Positions 43,901 to 53,021 of a stretch of DNA of 64,000 nt are shown here, piece by piece. The stretch is from Neobacillus massiliamazoniensis (lineage in GTDB: Bacteria > Bacillota > Bacilli > Bacillales > Cytobacillaceae). The notes beneath the pieces are model-generated. The model was not told the origin of the DNA. It worked only from the letters and a program-made list of their open reading frames with translations, and did not search any database. The translations under genes were made by a program, and so were the position numbers. Location of the stretch: assembly GCF_001048695.1 (NCBI RefSeq), contig NZ_CVRB01000003.1, positions 310,001 through 374,000 on the forward strand, given 5' to 3'. Position 1 is the stretch's first letter. Every line of letters begins with the position of its first letter.

Positions 43901-46168
43901 GATTTTAATGCTTTAAAAGGATTCTGGCGCTCTCCAATTCAAGAAGTTCTTGATAATCGACGTATTAAAAATATCCGAGTAGAAGAACATACTGCACAAC
44001 TTTCACAAAAAGATGTTCGCCATGCACTTGCAACAACTGAAAAGTATGAGCTTGGCTTTCAAGATATTGAAATGGACAAAGGTATGGGTGTTGTCGATAT
44101 TTTAAGCTCCACAACAACAATGGAGGTAGGAATTGATATAGGTTCCTTAACGGCAGTCAGCCTCCGCAACATGCCACCGCAACGAGAGAACTATCAGCAG
44201 CGGGCTGGGCGGTCGGGCCGTCGTGGATCGTCATTATCAACAGTTATCACATATGCTCAGGATAGTCCTCATGATCATTACTACTTCGACAATCCGAAGA
44301 AAATGATTAGCGGTGACACACGTGATGCGTTAATTTATATTAACAATAAAAAAATTGTCCAACGTCATATCAATGCCTTATTTATCCAAACATACTTTCA
44401 TAAAGTAGTGCACACCAGCTTAAAACACGAAAAGTATACAAAAATCAATGAATCACTGGGCTTTACAGTGGACTTCTTTGAAGGAGAGCCACCGTTCAAT
44501 TTTGAATCATTTGATGAATGGCTTAGCGAACAAAATTATAGGAAATTCAAAGGTATTCCAGGAATATATGATATTATCCCTCAAGATATGGTTGCTGAAG
44601 AAGATGATCCAATACGTGTGAAGGAAATGCTCATTCGTGAAACGATGGACATCCTATTAGAAAAGCTTAGAGCGAAATATGAGGAAAACATCGACTCTTT
44701 AAAATTAGCTGATGAAGATGAAGCGGAAGAACATGTAGCCACAAGAATGTTCATTGAATTCTTATTCAATTATGGATTCTTACCATCATATGCGTTTCCA
44801 GTCGATTTAACAAGCTTCTATATACAAAAGAAAGAAAATAAAGAAATTGTGCTAGAACAACAACCACAACTACAGCTAAATCGTGCTTTAAGTGAATATG
44901 CACCAGGCCGCATGCTTGTTGTGAATAAAAAGAAATACCGTGTGGGTGGAATTTTCAACCCATACTTGAAAAACCCGTTTAGCGACGAAGTTAATCATCA
45001 GCTCGATGAAGTCGTTTATTGCGATCGATGTCATTTTACAAAGCTTGAGCACTACACTGAAACAAGATGTCCAACATGTAATGCAAAACTAAAACGTATG
45101 CCATATATGCGACCAACAGGTTTCTCACCAGAGATGGGTAGAGAACTACAGGATTTTGATTTAGAGCAAGATTACAGTTATACAAATGATCCGCAATTAC
45201 CGTTTACTCATAGCCATGAATCCTTAGAGTTCTCAATACTCTACAATGGCAATATTCAGTATGCGACAAAATTAAATGATGAACTCATCATCATGAATCG
45301 TGGCGTACAGCGTCAAACCGGATTTAATATGTGTAAAGATTGCGGCTTTATTCAACCTGTATATGAAGGCATAGAGCCACCAGCAAGTCATTTAAAACCT
45401 TTTTTAACAGTTGGTCGTGATAATGAGTGTAGAGGGGAATTACTCCAAGTCTTTTTAGCAAACAGATTCAATTCAGATTTATTATTCATTCGACTCCATC
45501 TCTCAAAACAGCTTGACGTAGGCGATATCAAACCCTGGTTAAATAATTCTCTAACAACGATTGGTGAAGCATTTAGCTTAGCAGCTGGTCGTGTTTTAGA
45601 CATTGATGCACAAGAACTTTCTGTCGGTCATCGCTTTGTACGAGGAGAAGACAATGAACTGTACGCAGATATATACGTCTTCGATACACTGGAAGGAGGT
45701 GCAGGCTATTCGTTAATGGCAGGAGAAAAAATGCAAGACATCCTAGAGGAAACATTAAAAGTCCTTAACGTATGTCCAAACGATTGTGACTCGTCATGTT
45801 ATAAATGCTTGCGTCACTACAATAATCAGTTTAAACATAAGTCTCTCCATCGTAAGCTTGGTTACGAGCTGCTTCATTATTTAATGACCAACCAAATTAA
45901 ATCTTATGATGAAACTGACCAACAACTATGGCTTAGTCGCATTATAGAAACGCATCAGCTATTCTCAGGAACAATTTCTATTCCGTTCAATAAGCAAAAT
46001 AACATCGTCTACATTGAGCTTTTTGGTCAGAAAATAGCGTTGAAAAATAATATCATTGCAATGAATAATGACGACTTTTTATATTTCTCACCATTTGAGA
46101 TTCAATTCGACTTGCCAAATGTCTATTTGAAAGTAAAGGGAGCGAAGGAAGAGAGCAACCAGTTCTAA
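40910..46168 (+). CDS. Giant DEAH-box helicase with DUF1998 C-terminus (DruE/MrfA-like), core of the candidate system
   Basis: A 1752-residue SF2 helicase. Walker A is STGTGSGKTE (residues 111-120), the DEAH box is VLVLDEAHMYRG near 318, and the C-terminal lobe has TTTMEVGIDIGSL and QQRAGRSGRRG near 1080-1105. Several cysteine clusters follow the pattern of zinc knuckles (CMNPNCDNSG, CPCCLKK, CSDCREIH...CVNC, CDRCHFTK...CPTC, CKDCG). The end carries the DUF1998 signature, FDTLEGGAGYS and CPNDCDSSCYKCLRHYNN. This plan is that of large defence helicases such as DruE and DpdJ. The last few residues adjoin an IS66 piece, so the C-terminus may be slightly altered. Confidence 0.88.
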   Translation: MDYTLNKVADRLQKRLVEYIETRYVISNDILQKKRHSLLETPGTLRTAPYIEATPVYELGSTYQEMNILASTKSLMNELAEYGIGVFPRPYVHQQTAMEAFLTDNKDLIVSTGTGSGKTESFLHPMLATLYEEAVTRPASFARRGVRALILYPMNALVSDQMTRLRKLMGDERVKSRFHVHGRNPQFGMYTSRTPYAGAPNKFKDKLQLQPILMHYLEVEKNNPDIAKQLKERGKWYAKDLQAFKDSKMPKTFRYTTSPNDAELLTRHEMHETPPDILVTNYSMLEYMLMRPIEHTIWQDTKDWLASDSANQFVLVLDEAHMYRGTSGAEVALLIRRLQARLGISRDRMKVILTSASLGKEGDTETPIRFAQQLTGAAESRKFKLITGKKETRPQGKTMTPDEASHWANIDYPLVAEWNKKYKDIVEHLQPIFEALKFDTLPADKNEFQEFVFKQLNGYGPVEQVIKKISGNATSVEELVETVCPKVYFPTAEKAISNLLLLANMAVKNGRVLLPARLHLFFRGLSGVFICMNPNCDNSGFLGKIYDAYREQCTCGSRVFELYTHMLCGAAFIKAFCEKDTNFPTYLWSEPGSDIVGEPLEEIHLLIEKPNDRALEGKTLKPLWINVKTGYIVDSPQQDTNFIRVYMSLERPKKNRKQKYYSSAKSFNTCPCCLKKSQYNIRDLRTKGDQPFGEIVREQFAIQPPVSGKEKLPNEGRKVLIFSDGRQKAARLARDIPLEMEKDVIRQLILQATTLKKGSIKIDNYLYNTLLYLLNENRVQILEGDERKSVQNDADYLKKEYDNDLDYIFEEALEPSKTLIKRIYQVIGNPGFSIYDTATGYVTLSAPILKRKYQKVEDYISKEDFETIVILFIKEMLADVSIFDAVLTPNDRKEILGQYRSEEDWSRNYGGLSRSLKKLIEHLAPGHVQEIIDELYSLCQMQNERYLLKKDPLIIKHALEETWYYCSDCREIHLRTANNLCVNCLSDNLKELTPNSEDFNALKGFWRSPIQEVLDNRRIKNIRVEEHTAQLSQKDVRHALATTEKYELGFQDIEMDKGMGVVDILSSTTTMEVGIDIGSLTAVSLRNMPPQRENYQQRAGRSGRRGSSLSTVITYAQDSPHDHYYFDNPKKMISGDTRDALIYINNKKIVQRHINALFIQTYFHKVVHTSLKHEKYTKINESLGFTVDFFEGEPPFNFESFDEWLSEQNYRKFKGIPGIYDIIPQDMVAEEDDPIRVKEMLIRETMDILLEKLRAKYEENIDSLKLADEDEAEEHVATRMFIEFLFNYGFLPSYAFPVDLTSFYIQKKENKEIVLEQQPQLQLNRALSEYAPGRMLVVNKKKYRVGGIFNPYLKNPFSDEVNHQLDEVVYCDRCHFTKLEHYTETRCPTCNAKLKRMPYMRPTGFSPEMGRELQDFDLEQDYSYTNDPQLPFTHSHESLEFSILYNGNIQYATKLNDELIIMNRGVQRQTGFNMCKDCGFIQPVYEGIEPPASHLKPFLTVGRDNECRGELLQVFLANRFNSDLLFIRLHLSKQLDVGDIKPWLNNSLTTIGEAFSLAAGRVLDIDAQELSVGHRFVRGEDNELYADIYVFDTLEGGAGYSLMAGEKMQDILEETLKVLNVCPNDCDSSCYKCLRHYNNQFKHKSLHRKLGYELLHYLMTNQIKSYDETDQQLWLSRIIETHQLFSGTISIPFNKQNNIVYIELFGQKIALKNNIIAMNNDDFLYFSPFEIQFDLPNVYLKVKGAKEESNQF

Positions 46169-46660
46169 AATACTTACGTACAATATTTTACACCGATTTT
46201 CCCATTTTTGCAGTCCGCCTTTTAGCCAATAGCGACGAACATGCGCCCAACAATTTTCGATGGTGATGCCTTCTATTATGTCATAGGACGAATAACCATC
46301 ACAGACAATCGTTCCAGAATAATTTTCTATGAACTTTTCAAGAACATAGCAATCTCGTGATAATGAACTATGAAACAGAACAATTGGTGGACATTGACTA
46401 GGCACACTTCGATGCACCCAGTTGAAGGCGTTAGATTAACCTGATTTTCCATCGGATCGGTTGATAATTTGTCCATATATTTCATCGACATGTAAAATCG
46501 ATTTAGCCATCATCAACTTTTTAATATGTTCGTAAATAGGCAATAACCAGTCATGTGCTTTACAAATGACCCAATTGGAGAGTTTCTTATCATTCGTGTT
46601 TAGGCCATAACATTCCCATTCCATTACCTGAAGGTAAAAGGGCAAGAATTGATTTCTACG
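46169..46660 (-). pseudogene. IS66 transposase, N-terminal/middle fragments, minus strand
   Basis: Minus-strand frames read ILHVDEIYGQIINRSDG and, after a frame change and gap near 46420-46436, PPIVLFHSSLSRDCYVLEKF, TIVCDGYSSYD and ENCWAHVRRYW. These are typical IS66 transposase segments, including the DGYSxYD aspartate and WAHxRR. The coding piece stops abruptly at the helicase end. At least one frameshift and a missing C-terminus make it non-functional. Confidence 0.75.
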
Positions 46661-46740
46661 ACCTCTTGAGTTTCCCTATTAAAATTTATAAATAGAAAAC
46701 TTTTAAAATAACTAGATATTAATAATACTTTTAAGCGAAG

Positions 46741-47056
46741 AAAAAAACTGCAAAAACTCTCGAAGCCGTTCGTTGAAATGTTTCTGGACTGGGTTGAAAA
46801 ATCACAATTCTACGGGAAAAACGAACTCGCAAAAGCAGCCGAATACACACTTAATCGGGTGAATGGACTAAAAGCAATTTTGGATGATGGCCGCATTGAA
46901 ATCGATAACAATCCAGCAGAAAACGCCATCCGTCCAAATATTATTGGTCGAAAAAATTGGCATTTTTCCGTCAGCGAAGCCGGTGCCAAAGCCAACTCCA
47001 TCTGTTTAAGTATCGCAGAAACGGCAAAAGCGAATAGAGTGGATTTCTATCAGTAA
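46741..47056 (+). pseudogene. IS66 transposase C-terminal fragment, plus strand
   Basis: The plus-strand frame around 46778-47056 encodes AAEYTLNRVNGLKAILDDG then IEIDNNPAENAIRP and GRKNWHFSVSEAGAKA, the C-terminal signature of IS66 transposases. It lies in the opposite orientation to the fragments at 46169-46660, so either an inversion or two separate insertions happened. No full terminal repeats were identified. Confidence 0.8.
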
Positions 47057-47407
47057 CTTATGACGGTACTGTCGAATCTACCAAATCTAGATATTCATAG
47101 AAACCCAGAAATAATAAATCAATATATGCCCTGGTCAAAAAATATCCAAACAGCATGTAGAAAAAAATATAGCCGTATATTCTGATAAAAAATCAAATAT
47201 ATACGGCTATTTATGTTACCTACCGATAGGTGCGCTTAATTTTTATAATTCGGGCTTAGATTGTTCAGTTAATTTCTCGAATAAAAATGTGAAAGATGAA
47301 AGACCAAAACAATATTTTTCTTATCATTAAATTTATTTTTAACTTATATAAAATTTGTCATGAGTGATACAATATTCCTAGAAAATTTACTATAAGGAGT
47401 ACGACTG
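47057..47407. other. Intergenic stretch with a perfect hairpin
   Basis: No gene. ATAGCCGTATA and TATACGGCTAT form an 11-bp perfect stem at about 47169-47213, a likely terminator-type hairpin. The remainder is AT-rich and presumably contains the mcrB promoter. Confidence 0.6.
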
Positions 47408-49309
47408 GTGGGAAAGGTATTTTTGTTTTTTTCTAACACAGTAGAAGAATTCGAACCATTTATTAAAACAGGAACTTTTTATTGGCCTCGATCAATTACG
47501 ACAATAACTAAGTATCAAAAAGAACAAAATGTTGACTCAATTGAGGAAAACGTAGGTGACACTGTTTATATAATAGCCGGAGCAAGGGTTAAAAGTAATA
47601 TTAAAGATCCTGTCTTAAAAAATAGAATAACAGGATCTCCTATGATAACACATAAAGGGACAGTGGAAGAAGTATTTGATCACCCAGTTATGGGATATAG
47701 ATATACTCATGGGCGTAAACCAGATCAGTCATTTATGCTTCCTTTTGAGTTCCTTGAAGAATTATTTCAACTTGATGAATATTTAGGAAAGCCCTTTTCA
47801 GAAGAAAATAAAGAAGAGCTGAAGCTAGCAATTGAACTTGGGAAAATAATCAATTCATTATTAAATACCGGAGATATCCAGTTTAAACGAGCATATTACA
47901 AAAATAATGGTATTTTTATTCAAGATGATGATTCGAAGAGTTTATTTAAACTAGATAGTGATCTAACAGAAATTTCATTTGAAGAAGCCGATGTTAATGA
48001 TAGGCTTACTTATCGAGAAATGCCAAGTAAACAGTCGTTATTAAGAATAGTAAAAGAGTGCAATAAGGTAGGATTAGTCGGATTTTCATTAATACAAAAC
48101 TTGAGAACATGGAGAGGAAAAGAATTTGTTAAAGTTAGTATTGAAGAGGAGATATTTAAAGAGGTAGATGGAAGGTTGCAAGAAGGTGTATCCACCAGAC
48201 TAATCCTTAAAGAGGACGACAGTGATGCTTTAATTACTGAAATTAAGCGTAACATTGAAGTATGCTCAATTAATGCTATTACTCGTAAGGAAGTGTTACA
48301 ATTGGGATTTCCAAAGAATCAAATATTGTATGGTCCTCCTGGTACTGGTAAAACTTATAATACAGTACTATATGCCGTTGCAATATGTGATAACAAAAGT
48401 CTTGAATCATTAGAGAATTTACCGTATGAGCAGGTTTTGAATCGTTATAACGATTTAAAAAGGGACGGGAGAATAGCCTTTACAACTTTCCATCAGTCAT
48501 ATGGCTATGAAGAATTTATTGAAGGAATAAAGCCAGTAATAAGTCGTCAAGATGATAATTCTACCTCAGATCTAAAATATGAATACACTTCCGGAGTTTT
48601 TAAGAATTTTTGTGAAACAGCAAAGAATGACCAGGCATTTGTAGTACAGCCTTACGTTTTTATTATTGACGAGATTAATAGAGGAAACATTTCGAAAATT
48701 TTTGGAGAGTTAATTACATTAATAGAGCCTACTAAGAGAATTGGAGAGTTAGAAGCTGCAACAGCAATCTTACCATATACAGGAGATTCTTTTGGGGTTC
48801 CGAATAATGTATATATTCTAGGAACAATGAATACAGCTGACAGGTCAATTGCACTAATGGATACTGCTTTGAGAAGAAGGTTCAAATTCATTGAAATAAT
48901 GCCAGATTCTAATGTTCTTGCGGATATTCAAGTTGAGGGAATCGATGTAGCAGTTATGTTGGAATCTATGAACGAAAGAATAGAGTGTTTATTTGATCGA
49001 GAGCATACAATTGGACACGCATATTTTACATCCCTAGCCGAGGACCCCTCAATAAAAAATCTTGCAGGCATATTTTTGAATGCTGTTATTCCACTGCTTC
49101 AAGAGTATTTTTATGAAGACTATAGCAAGATACAATTAGTGCTTGGGGATAATGCAAAAGCGGATAATTCATTGAAATTCATTCTCGATACAGGTATTAA
49201 AGTGAGTAAATTATTCAAAGGCAATCCGGATATTGATTTACCAGAAAAGAAATATGCAATTCAGATTGATGCTTTTTATAGGGCAGAAAGTTATATACAA
49301 ATTTATTAA
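47408..49309 (+). CDS. mcrB: McrB-type AAA+ GTPase/ATPase of a type IV restriction system
   Basis: A 633-residue protein starting at GTG 47408 after AAGGAGT. The C-terminal half is a McrB-type AAA+ motor: YGPPGTGKT near residue 310, FIIDEINRGNISKIFGEL near 418 and GTMNTADRSIALMDTALRRR near 471, the last being the McrB signature. The N-terminal ~300 residues are a recognition module that I cannot match to the classical modified-cytosine-binding domain; it starts FLFFSNTVEEFEPF. McrC follows 14 bases later. The pair would cut DNA with modified bases or other foreign marks. Confidence 0.9.
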   Translation: MGKVFLFFSNTVEEFEPFIKTGTFYWPRSITTITKYQKEQNVDSIEENVGDTVYIIAGARVKSNIKDPVLKNRITGSPMITHKGTVEEVFDHPVMGYRYTHGRKPDQSFMLPFEFLEELFQLDEYLGKPFSEENKEELKLAIELGKIINSLLNTGDIQFKRAYYKNNGIFIQDDDSKSLFKLDSDLTEISFEEADVNDRLTYREMPSKQSLLRIVKECNKVGLVGFSLIQNLRTWRGKEFVKVSIEEEIFKEVDGRLQEGVSTRLILKEDDSDALITEIKRNIEVCSINAITRKEVLQLGFPKNQILYGPPGTGKTYNTVLYAVAICDNKSLESLENLPYEQVLNRYNDLKRDGRIAFTTFHQSYGYEEFIEGIKPVISRQDDNSTSDLKYEYTSGVFKNFCETAKNDQAFVVQPYVFIIDEINRGNISKIFGELITLIEPTKRIGELEAATAILPYTGDSFGVPNNVYILGTMNTADRSIALMDTALRRRFKFIEIMPDSNVLADIQVEGIDVAVMLESMNERIECLFDREHTIGHAYFTSLAEDPSIKNLAGIFLNAVIPLLQEYFYEDYSKIQLVLGDNAKADNSLKFILDTGIKVSKLFKGNPDIDLPEKKYAIQIDAFYRAESYIQIY

Positions 49310-49323
49310 AGAGTGGTGGAGAG

Positions 49324-50619
49324 ATGGACAAACTGTTAGAGGTTTGTGAGTTCGAATCAATAACCTGCAATAAGGATTTTGAAAGCCACGCTTCTTTTAA
49401 GTATTTAAATAATGAGGTTTTTACTGAATTAGAACATTTAATTTTGGATTTTAACGATACCAAAGAAGCAGACGCAATGGATTTTTTTAAGATTGGTATA
49501 CGCCGTAATGTTGGCAAGGTGATCCAGGCAAAGAATTATGTTGGACTGATTCAAATGAAAAGTGGACTCCAGGTCCAGATTCTTCCGAAGATTTCGTATA
49601 GCGAGATTGAGGATACAAAAAAAACATTTCTTAGAATGCTCCGGAGTATGAAGGACTTTCCAACTAAAGTGTTCAACGATGCAAATCTTAAAACAGACCG
49701 AATGAATCTTTATGAAATTTTTATTAATATGTATATCCAGGAAGTACGCGGGCTTATTAAAAAGGGTATACGATCAAACTATTTATCTGAAGAGGATAAT
49801 TTGACTTACTTTAAAGGAAAATTGATTGTTCAGGAGAATGTTAAGAAAAATCAAGTACATAAAGAGCGATTCTATTTACGATATGACAAGTTTGATGTGA
49901 ATAGGCCAGAAAACCGTTTACTTAAATCCACTCTGTTGAAGTTGCAAAAAATATCAAGTAGTGTAGCCAATATCAAAGAAATAAGGCAACTACTTTCCAG
50001 CTTTGAAATGGTTGAACCTTCTATGAATTTTACGAAAGATTTTTCACGTATAGTCATTGACAGAAACACAAAAGATTATGAGACATTAATGCGCTGGTCA
50101 AAGGTCTTTTTACTAAATCAAAGCTTTACAACTTTTTCTGGCAATACAACTGCGAGAGCGCTACTTTTTCCAATGGAGAAGGTTTTTGAGGCATACGTTG
50201 CTATGAACTTAAAGAGAGTGTTGGCAGACCTACCTTGGGAGATTTCAACGCAAGATAAAGGATATTATTTATTTGATACTCCAAGGAAATTTGCTTTAAG
50301 GCCAGATATAGTTATAACTCGTGATGATGGAAGTAGGATTATATTGGATACAAAATGGAAGGCTCTTACGAATAATCCAAGGCAAAATTACAGAATTTCA
50401 CAAGCCGATATGTATCAGATGTATGCTTACTCCAAGAAGTACAATACACCGGAAATTTGGTTGTTATACCCTGTGAGTGAGGGAATGAAAGATGCTGATA
50501 TTAGTTTTTTTTCGTATAAAGAAGATTCAGTAGAAACCAACGTAAGATTGTTTTTTGTAGATGTGACAAGAATTGATGAAAGTCTTTGTTCGTTGAAAAG
50601 CCAGTTAATAAAACAATAA
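49324..50619 (+). CDS. mcrC: McrC nuclease subunit
   Basis: A 431-residue McrC-family protein. The N-terminal part (to about 200) has KNYVGLIQMKSGLQVQILPK, typical of McrC, and the C-terminal part has the PD-(D/E)xK nuclease core ALRPDIVITRDDG followed by IILDTKWK near residues 325-347. GTGGAGAG precedes ATG 49324. With McrB it forms the translocating restriction complex. A terminator-like hairpin (AGTTCCTC/GGGGGACT) follows at 50673-50712. Confidence 0.9.
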   Translation: MDKLLEVCEFESITCNKDFESHASFKYLNNEVFTELEHLILDFNDTKEADAMDFFKIGIRRNVGKVIQAKNYVGLIQMKSGLQVQILPKISYSEIEDTKKTFLRMLRSMKDFPTKVFNDANLKTDRMNLYEIFINMYIQEVRGLIKKGIRSNYLSEEDNLTYFKGKLIVQENVKKNQVHKERFYLRYDKFDVNRPENRLLKSTLLKLQKISSSVANIKEIRQLLSSFEMVEPSMNFTKDFSRIVIDRNTKDYETLMRWSKVFLLNQSFTTFSGNTTARALLFPMEKVFEAYVAMNLKRVLADLPWEISTQDKGYYLFDTPRKFALRPDIVITRDDGSRIILDTKWKALTNNPRQNYRISQADMYQMYAYSKKYNTPEIWLLYPVSEGMKDADISFFSYKEDSVETNVRLFFVDVTRIDESLCSLKSQLIKQ

Positions 50620-50672
50620 TCAATAAATGAAATGGAATGTAAATAGAACTAATTAGTTTTAGGGATTCACAG

Positions 50673-50712
50673 AAATAAGTTCCTCAAAAATTATTGGGGG
50701 ACTCTTTTTATA
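50673..50712 (+). terminator. Terminator after mcrC
   Basis: AGTTCCTC pairs with GGGGGACT (with wobble pairs) and is followed by CTTTTT. Confidence 0.7.
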
Positions 50713-50779
50713 TGTAACTGAAGTATATTTAAAGATGGTATTCATCATTGGTGGTATTTGGTATTATTTTGTCTTTTAA

Positions 50780-51470
50780 ACTATAGCTCTAACCCATTTT
50801 CAATCCATTCCATCACGGTTAATACTCTCCAATGATCTATAGAATTGCCGTTCATAAAGCTATAAAATTCTGCCTCTTCATCAGTTACTCCCTTAGTTTC
50901 CTCGTCATGAATCAAACATTCCGGATTCAGTGGGTTGATCTAAACTCCATAAGTCACCTCCTCCATAATAATGTTCCCACGCTTGATCATATTTGTTTCC
51001 CGAACATAAAAGAAGAATAAGACATCATTATATTGTTCCCCACAGTTTCTTTAAAGGCTTTTAAGAAATCACTCCTCAACTTTCTGTGTTCATCTTATAA
51101 GTAATCCATTAATTCTTCCTTTAAATATTCGTCGAAAATTATTGAGTCTTCCCCGTACATACTTTCCAAGTCATAAAATGATAAATCCTCAAGACCATAT
51201 TTACGCATATACTCTTCAATCATTTCTTATGAAACCTTAGCATCATACTTTCTAGCTAATCTTACCCAATCCTTCGTTTCGAAACCTTCATCATATAAAC
51301 ATTCCAACAAATCAATATCCCTCGATTCATCAATAATTAAATAGCAAAAATATTCAATGTAGGAATCATTAGTAATTCTTGACCATTCTCCACATAACCA
51401 TTGTCAAATAAAAGATTTTGAGCTTTTTCATACCAGTCTAATTCTGATAAATAATGGGTAAATGACTATT
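50780..51470 (-). pseudogene. Remnants of one or two minus-strand genes (immunity-like)
   Basis: Read on the minus strand, 51400-51096 encodes SYIEYFCYLIIDESRDI and EGFETKDWVRLARKYDAK, then a TAA, then EMIEEYMRKYGLEDLSF to a stop. A second stretch, 51020-50780, gives WEHYYGGGDLWSLDQPTE and, in another frame, ECLIHDEETKGVTDEE and NSIDHWRVLTVMEWIE. Frameshifts and stops break both. The acidic, tryptophan-containing composition is like that of small immunity-type cargo proteins. No intact gene lies between mcrC and the Mrr-like gene. Confidence 0.4.
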
Positions 51471-51507
51471 AAAAAACTTGTGAATAACCTTCGAAGTCAC
51501 TAAAAAG

Positions 51508-51559
51508 TAAAAAGAGAATACCCCAAAAGTCTATGCCTTTGAGAACTCTCTTTTTGTAC
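51508..51559. terminator. Terminator between degenerate genes and the Mrr-like gene
   Basis: AAAAAGAGAAT and ACTCTCTTTTT form a stem with a 25-base loop and both A- and T-runs, so it can serve both strands. Confidence 0.6.
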
Positions 51560-51625
51560 TATAGCATAAATATTTTAAAAGTTTCCCCGACACTTATAAT
51601 GTATGGGGGACAATAATTATGTTTC

Positions 51626-52252
51626 TCAAACGGTGGTTTGTAAATTTTCCACTTCATTTGTTTCTGATGCTTCCTTTTTTTGGGCTTCAAGAACAAGATT
51701 AATCAAGCCGTCTCGATTAAAGAGTTTTACATTATTCGATTTGGCTAATTCCTGAGCTTCTTTTGAAAAGTATTGATTTGTTATAACCCAAGCATCTTGA
51801 GTATTATATTTACCTTTGGACGCAACAACTTGTTGGATTGCATCAACTCCTACATTTCTTTCATATCGTTTTGCCTGAACTGATACACGCTTACCTGCCC
51901 TATTCGTTAGAATAAGATCAGCCCCAAAATCTTTTGATTTCGGAGTTGTTTCCACCTGTTGGACACCAAGATTTTTCAATAAAACGGCGAGAAATTCCTC
52001 GAAATCTTCACCTTTCATTACATCGATTCTTTCAATGCCAGATTGCAATAGCCTTTGTTCATAATCCCGCCGAGCTTGGATTTCTTGCTGTCTACGAAAC
52101 TCTTCTTCTTTTTTTCGTTTCTTACGATTTCGATACATCATGACCGCAGATAACACAATCAGTAAAAGCATTATAGGAGCAAGCCATTTAACGTAAATCA
52201 TAAGAAAAAATAAGATAATCAATCCAATGAGTAAACCACCAAGACCTCCCAT
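51626..52252 (-). CDS. Membrane-anchored Mrr-like restriction endonuclease
   Basis: A 208-residue protein. Residues about 4-22 and 25-42 are hydrophobic, giving a two-helix anchor, then a basic coiled stretch (RNRKKRKKEEEFRRQQE). Residues 70-190 are the Mrr catalytic fold: MKGEDFEEFLAVLLKNLG, KDFGADLILTN and VSVQAKRY, which give the D...QxK nuclease core. This membrane-tethered layout is common for small Mrr_cat proteins in Firmicutes. It faces the opposite strand from McrBC and is a separate unit. Confidence 0.85.
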   Translation of the reverse strand: MGGLGGLLIGLIILFFLMIYVKWLAPIMLLLIVLSAVMMYRNRKKRKKEEEFRRQQEIQARRDYEQRLLQSGIERIDVMKGEDFEEFLAVLLKNLGVQQVETTPKSKDFGADLILTNRAGKRVSVQAKRYERNVGVDAIQQVVASKGKYNTQDAWVITNQYFSKEAQELAKSNNVKLFNRDGLINLVLEAQKKEASETNEVENLQTTV

Positions 52253-53021
52253 TAGCCTTCAATCCTCCTTATACGATTTTAAATGAACTCACTTAGATAA
52301 TTTAATTATATCGCAAGTACTAAAAAAATGATTGAAAAAAGAGACGATTCAAATTTGAACTATCTCTTTTTATAAAGCTGTCTCCATTTTTAGTAAAAAG
52401 AGAGTCTTCATAGCCTTCACAAGTTTTTTTTATTTGTTCAATTTCAGACATGTAAACGATATGTATTTGTCACCCCACGTTAAAGGAAAGATTTTGTGCA
52501 CTTTTGCAAGACTCCTTAGACATATTGGTAACAGCAAATCAAAAGAAGGAAAAACCGCATGCATTTGTGTAATAGTCCCTTCTGAAATTGCTGAAAAAAC
52601 AAAGAAGGAAAAATTTGAAAAAGTATTGTGAAAAAACCAGAGACTAAACGACATATCGGTGCAAAGCTATTGCGTGATTCTAAACGAGGTTTTGTTAGAT
52701 AAGCAGGAAAGGAGAAATTTTTAAAAAGGCATAGTGAATAAAACGGGGGTAACTATCAAAATTGGGCTTCCTTTAAGATTTTTTGTATGTGGATGACAAG
52801 TTGTATATACAGTCTACAGAAGAAGATTATTGGAAAAAAGAGGAGAAGTATTTCGCAAATGTCGATAAGACAGTTTCATGATGTTTGTTTGTTAAAAGTT
52901 TTGGTTTAAATTGTGTAGAGACTGGTTTGTTTTGATCGATAAATCCTTTGTAAAGGGAGTTTTCGATTTTTCGAATCAGTTGCTGTTGCTCCATTAAATT
53001 CACATCATTTCATTCGAATTT
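52253..53021. other. Gene-free stretch with remnants
   Basis: A hairpin AAAGAGA/TCTCTTT lies at 52336-52373. The plus-strand frame at 52434-52631 has a protein-like look (GKTACICVIVPSEIAEK) but no ribosome site, and a short piece near 52780-52880 also looks like broken coding sequence. I do not call an intact gene. Confidence 0.35.

Noticed and set aside
36656-46168. Complete DISARM or Dpd system
   Set aside because: No methyltransferase, no PLD gene in this operon, no separate DrmB-sized DUF1998 protein and no DpdA transglycosylase-like gene.
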